A stretch of 7,014 nt of DNA from Clostridiales bacterium. Lineage in GTDB: Bacteria > Bacillota > Clostridia > Lachnospirales > Lachnospiraceae. Under the pieces are notes generated by a model, which ran no database searches, had not been told where the DNA came from, and saw only the letters and a program-made list of their open reading frames with translations. Both the position numbers and the translations under genes were made by a program. Shown here piece after piece: positions 1 through 6,960 of the stretch (positions are counted from its first letter, which is position 1; each line of letters opens with the position of its first letter). Location: positions 7,160 through 14,173 of the forward strand of contig JAHZHF010000048.1 of NCBI GenBank assembly GCA_019420405.1, given 5' to 3'.

Positions 1-507
1 GCTCTTTATGACGTGGAGTACCAGGAGACAGCTCAAAATCTGTATTCGGCGGGACTGCCCGTGCAGATCCTGTGTCTGGGGATTGTGATCCCGCTGGCGG
101 AGGAGATGATGTTCCGGGGGATTTTGTTTAAGCGGTTTCGGGAGAGAAGAACGTTCTGGTATTCTGCGTTGTGTTCCGCCCTGTTTTTCTCTTTTATGCA
201 CACGAACACCACGCAGATGATCTATGCGTTCCTTCTCGGAATTATGCTGGCGTATGTATATGAAAAGTTCGGATCGGTCCGGGCGCCCCTCGTTTTGCAC
301 ATTGTGATGAACTGCACTTCTGTAGTTCTCACTGAGCTGGGTGTCTTTACATGGCTTGTGGCTGAGCCGGTCAGAATCTCAGCAGCGTCGATTGTGGGAG
401 CCTTTCTCTGCTCGGTTGTATTCGTGCGGATTCAGAGAGTGGGGGAGCCGTTGCCCGGGAATGCCTCCGGGGGAGGCGGAGACGGTCAGCAGAACAGATT
501 TTGGTAA
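1..507 (+). CDS. CPBP family intramembrane metalloprotease, 3' part (5' end outside window)
   Basis: The reading frame is open from base 1 to a TAA stop, giving 168 residues of a longer protein. Counting from the first visible codon, it carries the three CPBP (Abi, Rce1-like) motifs in order: Glu34-Glu35-x3-Arg39 (AEEMMFRG), Phe63-x3-His67 (FSFMH) and His100-x3-Asn104 (HIVMN). In this family these residues form the membrane-embedded metal-dependent active site. About five hydrophobic segments are visible (around residues 19-33, 51-66, 73-88, 96-112 and 119-142), so the protein lies in the membrane. Known relatives include CAAX prenyl-protein endopeptidases, bacteriocin self-immunity proteins and anti-sigma factor proteases; the substrate here cannot be told. 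The C-terminus is a short hydrophilic Gly-rich tail. A GTG at base 13 is not accepted as the start, because the frame continues upstream and the first motif would be unusually close to the N-terminus. A terminator follows 50 bases downstream, so the gene is transcriptionally separate from gltB. Family assignment is firm; function is not. Confidence 0.88.
   Translation, partial: ALYDVEYQETAQNLYSAGLPVQILCLGIVIPLAEEMMFRGILFKRFRERRTFWYSALCSALFFSFMHTNTTQMIYAFLLGIMLAYVYEKFGSVRAPLVLHIVMNCTSVVLTELGVFTWLVAEPVRISAASIVGAFLCSVVFVRIQRVGEPLPGNASGGGGDGQQNRFW
463..477 (+). repeat. Short GC-rich inverted repeat inside the end of the CPBP gene
   Basis: GCCTCC (463-468) and GGAGGC (472-477) are perfect inverted arms around a GGG loop. 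They lie in the codons of the Gly-rich C-terminal tail. No T-run follows, so this is not a terminator by itself. It may simply reflect glycine codons (GGG/GGA) next to a GCCTCC stretch. Confidence 0.4.
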
Positions 508-540
508 AATATTGAAAAAAGAAAGATTGTTTTTATAAAA

Positions 541-559
541 ATACAATTTTGAATTGTGT
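541..559 (+). repeat. AT-rich inverted repeat ACAATT-TTG-AATTGT
   Basis: ACAATT (543-548) and AATTGT (552-557) form a perfect 6-base inverted repeat with a 3-base centre. A further T-G and A-T pair can extend it to 541-559. It abuts the terminator stem and could be a weak upstream hairpin. The same half-site recurs near the gltB promoter (721-726 and 758-763), so it may instead be a protein-binding site. Which of these applies cannot be decided from sequence. Confidence 0.35.
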
Positions 560-590
560 ATGGCGGGAGAATTTCTTCCGCCGTATTTTT
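558..590 (+). terminator. Rho-independent terminator after the CPBP gene
   Basis: The arms 558-568 and 576-586 can form an 11-pair stem with a GGCGG/CCGCC core, a few G-U and A-U pairs at the ends, and a 7-base loop GAATTTC. The 3' arm runs directly into a run of T (586-590). This is the classic layout of an intrinsic terminator, on the plus strand about 50 bases after the protease stop codon. It should insulate gltBD from transcription of the upstream gene. Confidence 0.85.
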
Positions 591-621
591 ATGCCTTGAA
601 TCGGAGGAAAGGCCGAAAAAT

Positions 622-708
622 ATGGGATTATGTGAAGAACTGACAAGAAAACATGCAGTATCAAAACTGACAAAATTAACTGATAATAATATAAAAATAA
701 ATATATAG
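622..708 (+). CDS. Possible 28-codon small ORF upstream of gltB (doubtful)
   Basis: An ATG at 622 opens a 28-residue frame ending in TAG at 706-708. The product would begin MGLCEELTRKHAVSK and be Lys- and Asn-rich towards the end. A purine-rich run (GGAGGAAAGG, 603-612) lies upstream. Its GGAGG core is 14 bases from the ATG, longer than usual, while AAAGG is closer but weak. The frame lies after the upstream terminator, and I see no clear promoter before it. No signal peptide, membrane segment or known motif is visible. It could be a leader peptide, a decayed gene end or chance in AT-rich DNA. I do not recognise it, and chance is the default explanation. Confidence 0.18.
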   Translation: MGLCEELTRKHAVSKLTKLTDNNIKINI

Positions 709-724
709 TCAAATAATCTGACAA
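638..724 (+). repeat. Four copies of an AACTGACAA-like motif before gltB
   Basis: AACTGACAA occurs at 638-646 and 665-673. AACTGATAA occurs at 678-686, and ATCTGACAA at 716-724. All are in the same orientation. Spacing between starts is 27, 13 and 38 bases, so this is not a simple tandem array. The motif looks like a -35 element (CTGACA) and may partly reflect that, or it may be an operator set for a nitrogen or redox regulator of gltBD. The copies are seen directly; any function is inference. Confidence 0.4.
667..695 (+). promoter_or_regulatory. Possible distal promoter (P2) for gltBD
   Basis: CTGACA (667-672) matches the -35 consensus at five of six positions. TATAAA (690-695) matches the -10 consensus at five of six, with a 17-base spacer. 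Transcription would start near base 702, giving a leader of about 100 bases. The region is so AT-rich that -10-like hexamers are frequent by chance, so this is weaker evidence than the proximal promoter. Confidence 0.35.
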
Positions 725-741
725 TTTCAATCATTTTCCTA

Positions 742-770
742 TTTACAAGCAGTTAAAAATTGTGTATAGT
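742..770 (+). promoter_or_regulatory. Proximal sigma-A-type promoter (P1) of gltBD
   Basis: TTTACA (742-747) and TATAGT (765-770) are each one base from the -35 and -10 consensus, with the ideal 17-base spacer. Transcription would start near base 777, leaving a leader of about 28 bases that contains the gltB ribosome binding site. That leader is too short for a riboswitch. An inverted repeat, ACAATTT (721-727) and AAATTGT (757-763), brackets the -35 element and reaches close to the -10, a plausible place for a repressor or activator. No divergent gltC-like regulator gene lies beside it. Confidence 0.65.
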
Positions 771-790
771 CTTGACATAAAATGCGAAAG

Positions 791-797
791 AGAGGAG
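791..797 (+). promoter_or_regulatory. Ribosome binding site of gltB
   Basis: AGAGGAG, with core AGGAG at 793-797, lies 7 bases before the ATG at 805. An in-frame TAA at 778-780 and the absence of another start codon between them fix the gltB start. Confidence 0.85.
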
Positions 798-804
798 ATC
801 AGCC

Positions 805-3800
805 ATGAAGGAATTGAATGAAAGCCGGCGCGGCCTGTACCGCGACAGCTTTGAACATGATAACTGCGGAATCGGCGCGATCGTAAATATCAAGGGCAGG
901 AAGAGTCACAGCACGGTGGCGGGAGCCCTTCAGATCGTGGAGCACCTGGAGCACCGTGCGGGGAAAGATGCAGAAGGAAAGACCGGAGACGGCGTCGGTA
1001 TCCTTCTGCAGGTCTCCCACAGGTTTTTTGAGAAGGTCTGTAAACCGCTTGGGATTCCGATTAAGGGAGAGCGGGATTACGGTGTCGGTATGTTCTTTCT
1101 CCCCCAGGATGAGCTGAAAAGAAATCAGGCGAAGAATATCTTCGAGGTGATTGTAAAGAAGGAAGGACTTAACTTCCTCGGCTGGAGGGAAGTGCCGATC
1201 CACCCGGAAGTTCTGGGAAAGGCGGCTCTGGACTGTATGCCGTGCATCATGCAGGCTTTTATTGAGAGACCGGCAAGGATTGAGAAAGGACTGGATTTCG
1301 ACCGGAGGCTCTATGTGGTGCGCCGCGTGTTCGAGCAGAGCAGTGATGATACTTATGTCGTATCACTCTCAAGCCGGACGATTGTGTACAAGGGAATGTT
1401 CCTCGTAGGACAGCTCAGACAGTTCTTCGGGGATCTCCAGGATGAGGACTACGAGTCTGCGATTGCCATGGTGCACTCAAGATTCAGTACGAACACTGCG
1501 CCGAGCTGGCAGAGGGCTCATCCGAACCGTCTCATGGTGCACAACGGAGAGATTAACACGATTCGCGGAAACGCGGATAAGATGCGCGCCAGAGAGGAGA
1601 CGATGGAAGCAGGATGTTTAAAGGGAGAACTTCACAAAGTCCTTCCGGCTATCAACACTTCCGGTTCTGACTCTGCCATGCTGGACAATGCGCTGGAATT
1701 CATGGTCATGAGCGGAATGGAGCTGCCGCTGGCAGTGATGATCGCGATCCCTGAGCCATGGGTGAACAACAGGAGTATGTCGCAGAACAAGAAAGACTTC
1801 TACCAGTATTATGCGACTATGATGGAGCCCTGGGACGGGCCGGCATCCATCCTTTTCTCAGACGGAGATGTGATGGGAGCCGTACTGGACCGGAACGGCC
1901 TGCGTCCGTCCAGGTACTATATCACGGACGACGACAACCTGATTCTCTCCTCAGAGGTGGGCGTGCTTGACATTGATCCGGCGAAGATCCTCGTAAAGGA
2001 GAGACTCCATCCGGGCAAAATGCTCCTTGTGGATACGATTGCCGGGCGCGTGATAGATGATGAGGAGCTCAAAGAGAAGTATGCCAATGAGGAGCCGTAC
2101 GGCGAGTGGCTGGACAGTAATCTGATTCACCTGAAAGATCTGCCGATCCCCAATCAGGATATCCCGAAATATACGAAAGAAGAGTGCACACGCCTCCAGA
2201 AGGCCTTCGGATACGCTTATGAGGATGTGAAGACGTCCATTCTCACTATGGCGAAGAACGGGGGTGAGGGGATCGCAGCGATGGGAATCGACACACCGCT
2301 GTCCGTGCTCTCGAAGAAACGCCAGCCGCTGTTCGGATATTTCAAGCAGCTTTTCGCCCAGGTGACAAATCCGCCTATCGATGCGATCCGGGAGGAGATC
2401 GTGACCTCCACTACGATCTATATCGGAAGGGATGGAAACCTGCTTGAGAAGAAAGAAGAGAACTGTAAGATGCTCAGGGTCAACAATCCGATCCTGACCA
2501 ACACGGATCTCTTAAAGATTAAAAACATGAAGGTGGAAGGATTCAAGGTAGCGGAGATCCCGATCACCTACTATAAAAATACAAGCCTTGAAAAGGCCAT
2601 CGAGTATCTTTTCGTGGAAGTGGACCGTGTGATCCGCGAAGGTGCGAATATCCTGATCCTTACGGACCGGGAGGTGGACGAGTACCACGTGGCGATACCG
2701 TCCCTTCTGGCAGTATCCGGCCTGCAGCAGCATCTGGTGCGCACGAAGAAGAGAACGTCCGTGGCCATGATACTGGAGAGCGGCGAACCGAGGGAAGTGC
2801 ACCATTTTGCAACACTTCTCGGATATGGCGCCTGTGCGATCAATCCGTATCTGGCCCATGAGTCCATCCGCCAGCTCATTGAGTCCAGGCTTCTGCACAA
2901 GGACTATTATGCTGCGGTAAACGACTACAACAGTGCGGTGATTCACGGAATTATCAAGATCGCGTCCAAGATGGGAATATCGACGATCCAGTCCTACCAG
3001 GGAGCGAAGATCTTTGAAGCGATCGGACTGAAAAAAGAGTTTATCGACCACTACTTCACGGATACAGTGAGCCGTGTAGGCGGCATCGGTATCGAGGAGG
3101 TTGCGGAAGATTACACGGCGTTCCATACCCAGGCGTTTGATCCGCTGGGCCTTGACGGAGATATGACGCTGGACAGTGTGGGAAGGCATAAATATAAGAG
3201 CGGAGGGGAGGAGCATCTCTACAATCCGCAGACCATCCATATGCTCCAGCAGTCTACGAGGCGCGGGGACTACGAGATGTTTAAGGAATATACCCGTATG
3301 GTGGACGAAGAGGGAGAGAAGATCAATTTAAGGGGACAGCTTGATTTCAACTACCCGAAGAAAGGTGTGCCGATTGAGGAAGTGGAAGGTGTGGATTCCA
3401 TTGTGACCCGCTTCAAGACGGGCGCTATGTCCTATGGTTCGATTTCCAAGGAGGCTCATGAGACTCTGGCGATCGCCATGAACCGGCTTCACGGAAAGTC
3501 AAACTCCGGTGAGGGCGGTGAGGAGATTGAACGTCTGGATACGGACAGATGTTCTGCGATCAAACAGGTGGCTTCCGGACGGTTCGGTGTGACGAGCCGG
3601 TATCTGGTAAGCGCCCAGGAGATTCAGATCAAGATGGCCCAGGGCGCTAAGCCGGGCGAGGGCGGACATCTGCCGGGCGGCAAGGTGTATCCGTGGATCG
3701 CGAAGACACGCCACTCCACGCCGGGTGTGAGCCTGATTTCACCTCCGCCGCACCACGATATCTATTCCATCGAGGACCTTGCACAGCTGATCTACGACTG

Positions 3801-5337
3801 CAAGAGCGCGAATAAAAATGCAAGAATTTCCGTAAAACTTGTCTCTGAAGCAGGAGTCGGAACCGTGGCGGCAGGTGTTGCGAAAGCGGGAGCGGGAGTC
3901 ATCCTGATCTCCGGTTACGACGGCGGTACGGGAGCGGCTCCGAGAAGCTCCATCCAGAATGCGGGACTGCCGTGGGAACTGGGGCTTGCGGAGACACACC
4001 AGACTCTGATCCGGAACGGACTTCGCGAGAGAGTGCGCATCGAGACAGACGGCAAGCTGATGAGCGGAAGAGACGTGGCTGTGGCTGCGCTTCTGGGAGC
4101 GGAGGAATTCGGATTTGCCACGGCGCCCCTTGTGACCATGGGATGTGTCATGATGCGTGTGTGCAACCTGGATACATGCCCGGTGGGCGTTGCGACCCAG
4201 AATCCGGAGCTTCGGAAACGTTTCTCCGGAAAACCGGAGTACGTGGAGAATTTCATGAGGTTTATCGCCCGGGAGTTAAGAGAATATATGGCGAAGCTGG
4301 GTGTGCGCACCGTGGACGAGCTGGTGGGCCGTACTGATCTTCTCAAAGTCAGGGAGAATCCGACTTCCAGAAGAGCGGCCACGCTGGATTTAAGCGGAGT
4401 GCTGTACAATCCCTACGCAAAGCAGAAGAAAGGCATGATCTTCGATCCGAAGAAAGTCTACGACTTCGAACTGGAAAAGACACTGGATGAGAGAGTGCTC
4501 GTAAAACAGCTTCTCCCTGCGCTTGAAAAGGGGCAGAAGAGAGGGATCGAAGTGGATGTGACGAACACGGACCGGACGTTTGGAACGATTTTCGGTTCAG
4601 AGATTACACGGAGATATCCGGACGGGCTCGATGAGGACAGCTTCGTGATCAAGTGTAAGGGAGCGGGCGGACAGAGCTTCGGCGCGTTTATCCCGAAAGG
4701 ACTGACTCTGGAGCTTACAGGAGACAGCAACGATTACTTCGGAAAAGGGCTGTCCGGCGGAAAACTCATCGTCTATCCGCCCAGCGGCACAAAGTTTAAA
4801 TCGGATGAGAATATCATCATCGGAAACGTGGCATTCTACGGCGCGACCAGCGGAAAGGCATATATCAGCGGCGTGGCCGGAGAAAGGTTCTGTGTGAGAA
4901 ACTCGGGCGTGCATGCGGTTGTGGAAGGCGTCGGAGACCATGGATGCGAGTACATGACCGGAGGATGCGTGGTCGTCCTGGGACAAGTAGGGAAGAACTT
5001 TGCCGCGGGAATGAGCGGCGGGATCGCCTACGTGCTCGACATGGACAGTACGCTGTATAAGAGAGTCAACAAAGAGATGGTGAAGATCCGCCGTGTGACA
5101 GATAAATATGACGTACAGGAGTTAAAAGGCATGATTCAGGAGCATGTTTCCTATACAAATTCTGAGGTTGGAAAACAGATTCTGGATCACTTTGAGGAGT
5201 ACCTGCCGAAATTTAAGAAGATCATCCCGGAAGATTACGAGAAGATGATGTCCGCGATCATCCAGATGGAGGAGAAGGGACTGAGCAGGGAAAAGGCGAA
5301 GATCGAAGCATTTAATATGGTAAAGAATGGAAGATAG
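805..5337 (+). CDS. gltB: Glutamate synthase large (alpha) subunit
   Basis: Cytoplasmic enzyme subunit that makes glutamate from glutamine and 2-oxoglutarate, working with GltD. At 1510 residues it is the normal length for bacterial GltB. The first 20 residues are a propeptide. Cys21 (DNCGIG) is the expected N-terminal nucleophile of the class II glutamine amidotransferase domain (about 21-430), supported by HSRFSTNT (224-231) and HNGEINT with Asn247-Gly248 as oxyanion site. A central domain follows (about 450-780, with QVTNPPIDAIREE at 519-531). The FMN-binding synthase domain (about 830-1220) shows GAMSYGSIS from 873, GEGGE at 902-906, Lys943, KPGEGGHLPGGK at 949-960 and the GYDGGTGAAP loop at 1037-1046. 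Cys1114, Cys1120 and Cys1125 give the C-x5-C-x4-C pattern that binds the 3Fe-4S cluster. The C-terminal Gly-rich beta-helix domain covers about 1270-1460. The start is fixed by the ribosome binding site and an upstream in-frame stop. gltD follows after 12 bases. No key residue is missing and no frameshift is seen. Confidence 0.98.
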   Translation: MKELNESRRGLYRDSFEHDNCGIGAIVNIKGRKSHSTVAGALQIVEHLEHRAGKDAEGKTGDGVGILLQVSHRFFEKVCKPLGIPIKGERDYGVGMFFLPQDELKRNQAKNIFEVIVKKEGLNFLGWREVPIHPEVLGKAALDCMPCIMQAFIERPARIEKGLDFDRRLYVVRRVFEQSSDDTYVVSLSSRTIVYKGMFLVGQLRQFFGDLQDEDYESAIAMVHSRFSTNTAPSWQRAHPNRLMVHNGEINTIRGNADKMRAREETMEAGCLKGELHKVLPAINTSGSDSAMLDNALEFMVMSGMELPLAVMIAIPEPWVNNRSMSQNKKDFYQYYATMMEPWDGPASILFSDGDVMGAVLDRNGLRPSRYYITDDDNLILSSEVGVLDIDPAKILVKERLHPGKMLLVDTIAGRVIDDEELKEKYANEEPYGEWLDSNLIHLKDLPIPNQDIPKYTKEECTRLQKAFGYAYEDVKTSILTMAKNGGEGIAAMGIDTPLSVLSKKRQPLFGYFKQLFAQVTNPPIDAIREEIVTSTTIYIGRDGNLLEKKEENCKMLRVNNPILTNTDLLKIKNMKVEGFKVAEIPITYYKNTSLEKAIEYLFVEVDRVIREGANILILTDREVDEYHVAIPSLLAVSGLQQHLVRTKKRTSVAMILESGEPREVHHFATLLGYGACAINPYLAHESIRQLIESRLLHKDYYAAVNDYNSAVIHGIIKIASKMGISTIQSYQGAKIFEAIGLKKEFIDHYFTDTVSRVGGIGIEEVAEDYTAFHTQAFDPLGLDGDMTLDSVGRHKYKSGGEEHLYNPQTIHMLQQSTRRGDYEMFKEYTRMVDEEGEKINLRGQLDFNYPKKGVPIEEVEGVDSIVTRFKTGAMSYGSISKEAHETLAIAMNRLHGKSNSGEGGEEIERLDTDRCSAIKQVASGRFGVTSRYLVSAQEIQIKMAQGAKPGEGGHLPGGKVYPWIAKTRHSTPGVSLISPPPHHDIYSIEDLAQLIYDCKSANKNARISVKLVSEAGVGTVAAGVAKAGAGVILISGYDGGTGAAPRSSIQNAGLPWELGLAETHQTLIRNGLRERVRIETDGKLMSGRDVAVAALLGAEEFGFATAPLVTMGCVMMRVCNLDTCPVGVATQNPELRKRFSGKPEYVENFMRFIARELREYMAKLGVRTVDELVGRTDLLKVRENPTSRRAATLDLSGVLYNPYAKQKKGMIFDPKKVYDFELEKTLDERVLVKQLLPALEKGQKRGIEVDVTNTDRTFGTIFGSEITRRYPDGLDEDSFVIKCKGAGGQSFGAFIPKGLTLELTGDSNDYFGKGLSGGKLIVYPPSGTKFKSDENIIIGNVAFYGATSGKAYISGVAGERFCVRNSGVHAVVEGVGDHGCEYMTGGCVVVLGQVGKNFAAGMSGGIAYVLDMDSTLYKRVNKEMVKIRRVTDKYDVQELKGMIQEHVSYTNSEVGKQILDHFEEYLPKFKKIIPEDYEKMMSAIIQMEEKGLSREKAKIEAFNMVKNGR

Positions 5338-5341
5338 GAGG
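5336..5341 (+). promoter_or_regulatory. gltD Shine-Dalgarno overlapping the gltB stop codon
   Basis: The perfect AGGAGG (5336-5341) starts inside the gltB TAG stop (5335-5337) and lies 8 bases before the GTG at 5350. It settles the GTG as the gltD start. It also means ribosomes ending gltB stand on the gltD initiation site, which suggests translational coupling for balanced subunit production. Confidence 0.85.
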
Positions 5342-5349
5342 CGTTAAAA

Positions 5350-6864
5350 GTGGGAAAACCGACAGGATTTATGGATTATGCGAGAAAAGACAAGACGGCG
5401 GAAGCACCGCTCGAGAGGATCCGGCATTTCAATGAGTTCTATACGCCTCTTGCGAAGGAGGAGCAGGAACTCCAGGGGGCGCGCTGCATGGCATGCGGCG
5501 TTCCCTTCTGCCAGTCGGGACTGAACCTGATGGGGATGGCCAGCGGATGTCCTCTGCACAACCTGGTGCCCGAGTGGAATGACCTGATCTATAACGGAAA
5601 CTGGGAAGAAGCGTATTACCGGCTTGTGAAGACGAACAACTTCCCGGAATTCACGGCCAGGGTATGTCCGGCACTCTGTGAAAATGCCTGCACATGCGGC
5701 CTGAATGAGGATGCGGTGGCTACGAAGAGCAACGAGTATGCCATCATTGAAAATGCCTACGAAATGGGATATGCGAAAGCACGTCCTCCCAAGGTGCGTA
5801 CCGGTAAGAAAGTGGCAGTTGTGGGAAGTGGCCCGGCGGGGCTTGCGGCTGCGGATATGCTGAACCGGAGAGGCCACTCTGTGACCGTCTTTGAGCGGGA
5901 AGATAAGCCGGGAGGGCTGTTAAGATACGGAATCCCGAACATGAAGCTGGAGAAGCAGTACATCGACAGAAAGATCCGGATTATGGAAGAGGAAGGGATC
6001 GAGTTCTGTGTGAACTGTAATATCGGAAAAGACAGAAAAGCCGCAGATCTCTTAAAGGAGTTCGACCGGGTGATCCTTGCCTGCGGAGCTTCTAATCCGA
6101 GAGACATCAGTGTGCCCGGAAGAGACGCGGAAGGGATTTACTTTGCGGTGGATTTCTTAAAGTCTACGACAAAGGCACTGTGGAAAGACGGCTCAGCCGG
6201 AGAGGCCGGAGAGCTGAAAAAAGGAAGCTATATCTCTGCTGCGGGAAAACGGGTGATGGTCATCGGAGGCGGCGATACAGGAAATGACTGCGTCGGCACA
6301 TCAATCCGTCACGGGGCGAAATCCGTACTCCAGCTCGAGATGATGCCGAAGGCTCCGGATGCAAGAGCAGAAAATAACCCGTGGCCGGAGTGGCCGAGAG
6401 TCTGCAAGACGGATTATGGACAGCAGGAAGCGATCGCCGTGTTCGGCCAGGACCCCAGAGTGTATACGACTACGGTGAAAGAGTTTATCAAAGATAAGAA
6501 AGGGAAGGTCTGCAAAGCAGTTCTCGTGAAGCTGGAGAGCAAGAAGGATGAAAAGACCGGACGGATGAACATGGTGGAGATCCCGGGAAGCGAGTATACT
6601 GTGGATGTGGATCTGGTGCTTATCGCTGCCGGGTTCCTGGGAAGCGAGGATTACGTGACAAAGGCATTTGCGGTAGATGTAGACGGGCGAACAAACGTGA
6701 GAACCGAACCGGGGAGACACGCGACGAATGTGGAACGCGTATTTACGGCCGGGGATATGCACAGAGGGCAGTCCCTTGTAGTATGGGCGATCCGCGAGGG
6801 CCGGGAAGCGGCGAAAGAAGTGGATGAAAGCCTGATGGGGTATACGAATCTGAGCGTTCAGTAG
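5350..6864 (+). CDS. gltD: Glutamate synthase small (beta) subunit, FAD/NAD(P)H oxidoreductase
   Basis: Cytoplasmic partner of GltB that takes electrons from NAD(P)H to FAD and passes them through iron-sulfur clusters to the FMN of GltB. The N-terminal domain has two Cys groups for the 4Fe-4S clusters: Cys46, Cys49, Cys54 with Cys67, and Cys106, Cys110, Cys114, Cys116. The FAD-binding Rossmann motif is VVGSGPAG (157-164), followed by GGLLRYGIP. The pyridine-nucleotide motif is VIGGGDTG (304-311). A second FAD-contact motif, FTAGDMHRGQS, starts at 465. The start is GTG, chosen because AGGAGG lies 8 bases upstream and the N-terminus MGKPTGFMDY is that of GltD proteins. At 504 residues it is full length. 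The loop after the nucleotide motif reads QLEMMPK (328-334), with NPWPEWP at 343-349, where other GltD proteins carry Tyr-Arg-Arg; NADH use is therefore possible. GltD-like modules also occur in other oxidoreductases, but coupling to gltB makes GOGAT the clear role. Confidence 0.97.
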   Translation: MGKPTGFMDYARKDKTAEAPLERIRHFNEFYTPLAKEEQELQGARCMACGVPFCQSGLNLMGMASGCPLHNLVPEWNDLIYNGNWEEAYYRLVKTNNFPEFTARVCPALCENACTCGLNEDAVATKSNEYAIIENAYEMGYAKARPPKVRTGKKVAVVGSGPAGLAAADMLNRRGHSVTVFEREDKPGGLLRYGIPNMKLEKQYIDRKIRIMEEEGIEFCVNCNIGKDRKAADLLKEFDRVILACGASNPRDISVPGRDAEGIYFAVDFLKSTTKALWKDGSAGEAGELKKGSYISAAGKRVMVIGGGDTGNDCVGTSIRHGAKSVLQLEMMPKAPDARAENNPWPEWPRVCKTDYGQQEAIAVFGQDPRVYTTTVKEFIKDKKGKVCKAVLVKLESKKDEKTGRMNMVEIPGSEYTVDVDLVLIAAGFLGSEDYVTKAFAVDVDGRTNVRTEPGRHATNVERVFTAGDMHRGQSLVVWAIREGREAAKEVDESLMGYTNLSVQ

Positions 6865-6912
6865 AGGGCAGGTATAAAGTTCAATAACTTCCGAATTCAA
6901 AACGTCCGAAAA

Positions 6913-6960
6913 CAGAGCCGATTCCTGAGACGTATTCTGCGGGAATGGAGGACGGCTCTG
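6913..6960 (+). repeat. Inverted repeat CAGAGCCG...CGGCTCTG
   Basis: Perfect 8-base arms at 6913-6920 and 6953-6960. Directly inside them, ATTCC (6921-6925) can pair with GGAAT (6942-6946), leaving a 6-base bulge on the 3' side, so a longer structured stem is possible. The downstream flank is not T-rich. It could be part of a transcript 3' end, a processing site or the leader of a following gene. Confidence 0.55.

Noticed and set aside
13..15. GTG as the start of the CPBP protease gene
   Set aside because: The frame is open to base 1, no ribosome binding site is visible in the 12 bases available, and CPBP proteins normally have further membrane segments before the EExxxR motif.
486..734. Minus-strand frame of 82 codons across the intergenic region
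   Set aside because: Phe/Ile-rich translation expected of AT-rich non-coding DNA; it crosses the terminator and promoter and has no recognisable motif.
772..777. Perfect TTGACA just before gltB as a -35 element
   Set aside because: A -10 at normal spacing would fall on the ribosome binding site and start codon region, and GAGATC there is not a -10. The promoter 742-770 fits better.
777..804. Glutamine riboswitch or T-box in the gltB leader
   Set aside because: The leader from the best promoter is only about 28 bases, and no T-box or glnA-type motif is visible further upstream.
2512..3240. 242-codon open frame on the minus strand inside gltB
   Set aside because: It lies wholly antisense to a strongly conserved gltB coding region, shows no recognisable domain, and its residue composition is that of an antisense shadow.
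5344..5877. 177-codon minus-strand frame over the start of gltD
   Set aside because: Antisense to the GltD iron-sulfur and FAD motifs; no domain seen.
6301..6900. 199-codon minus-strand frame over the end of gltD
   Set aside because: Mostly antisense to conserved GltD motifs; no recognisable family and no convincing ribosome binding site.
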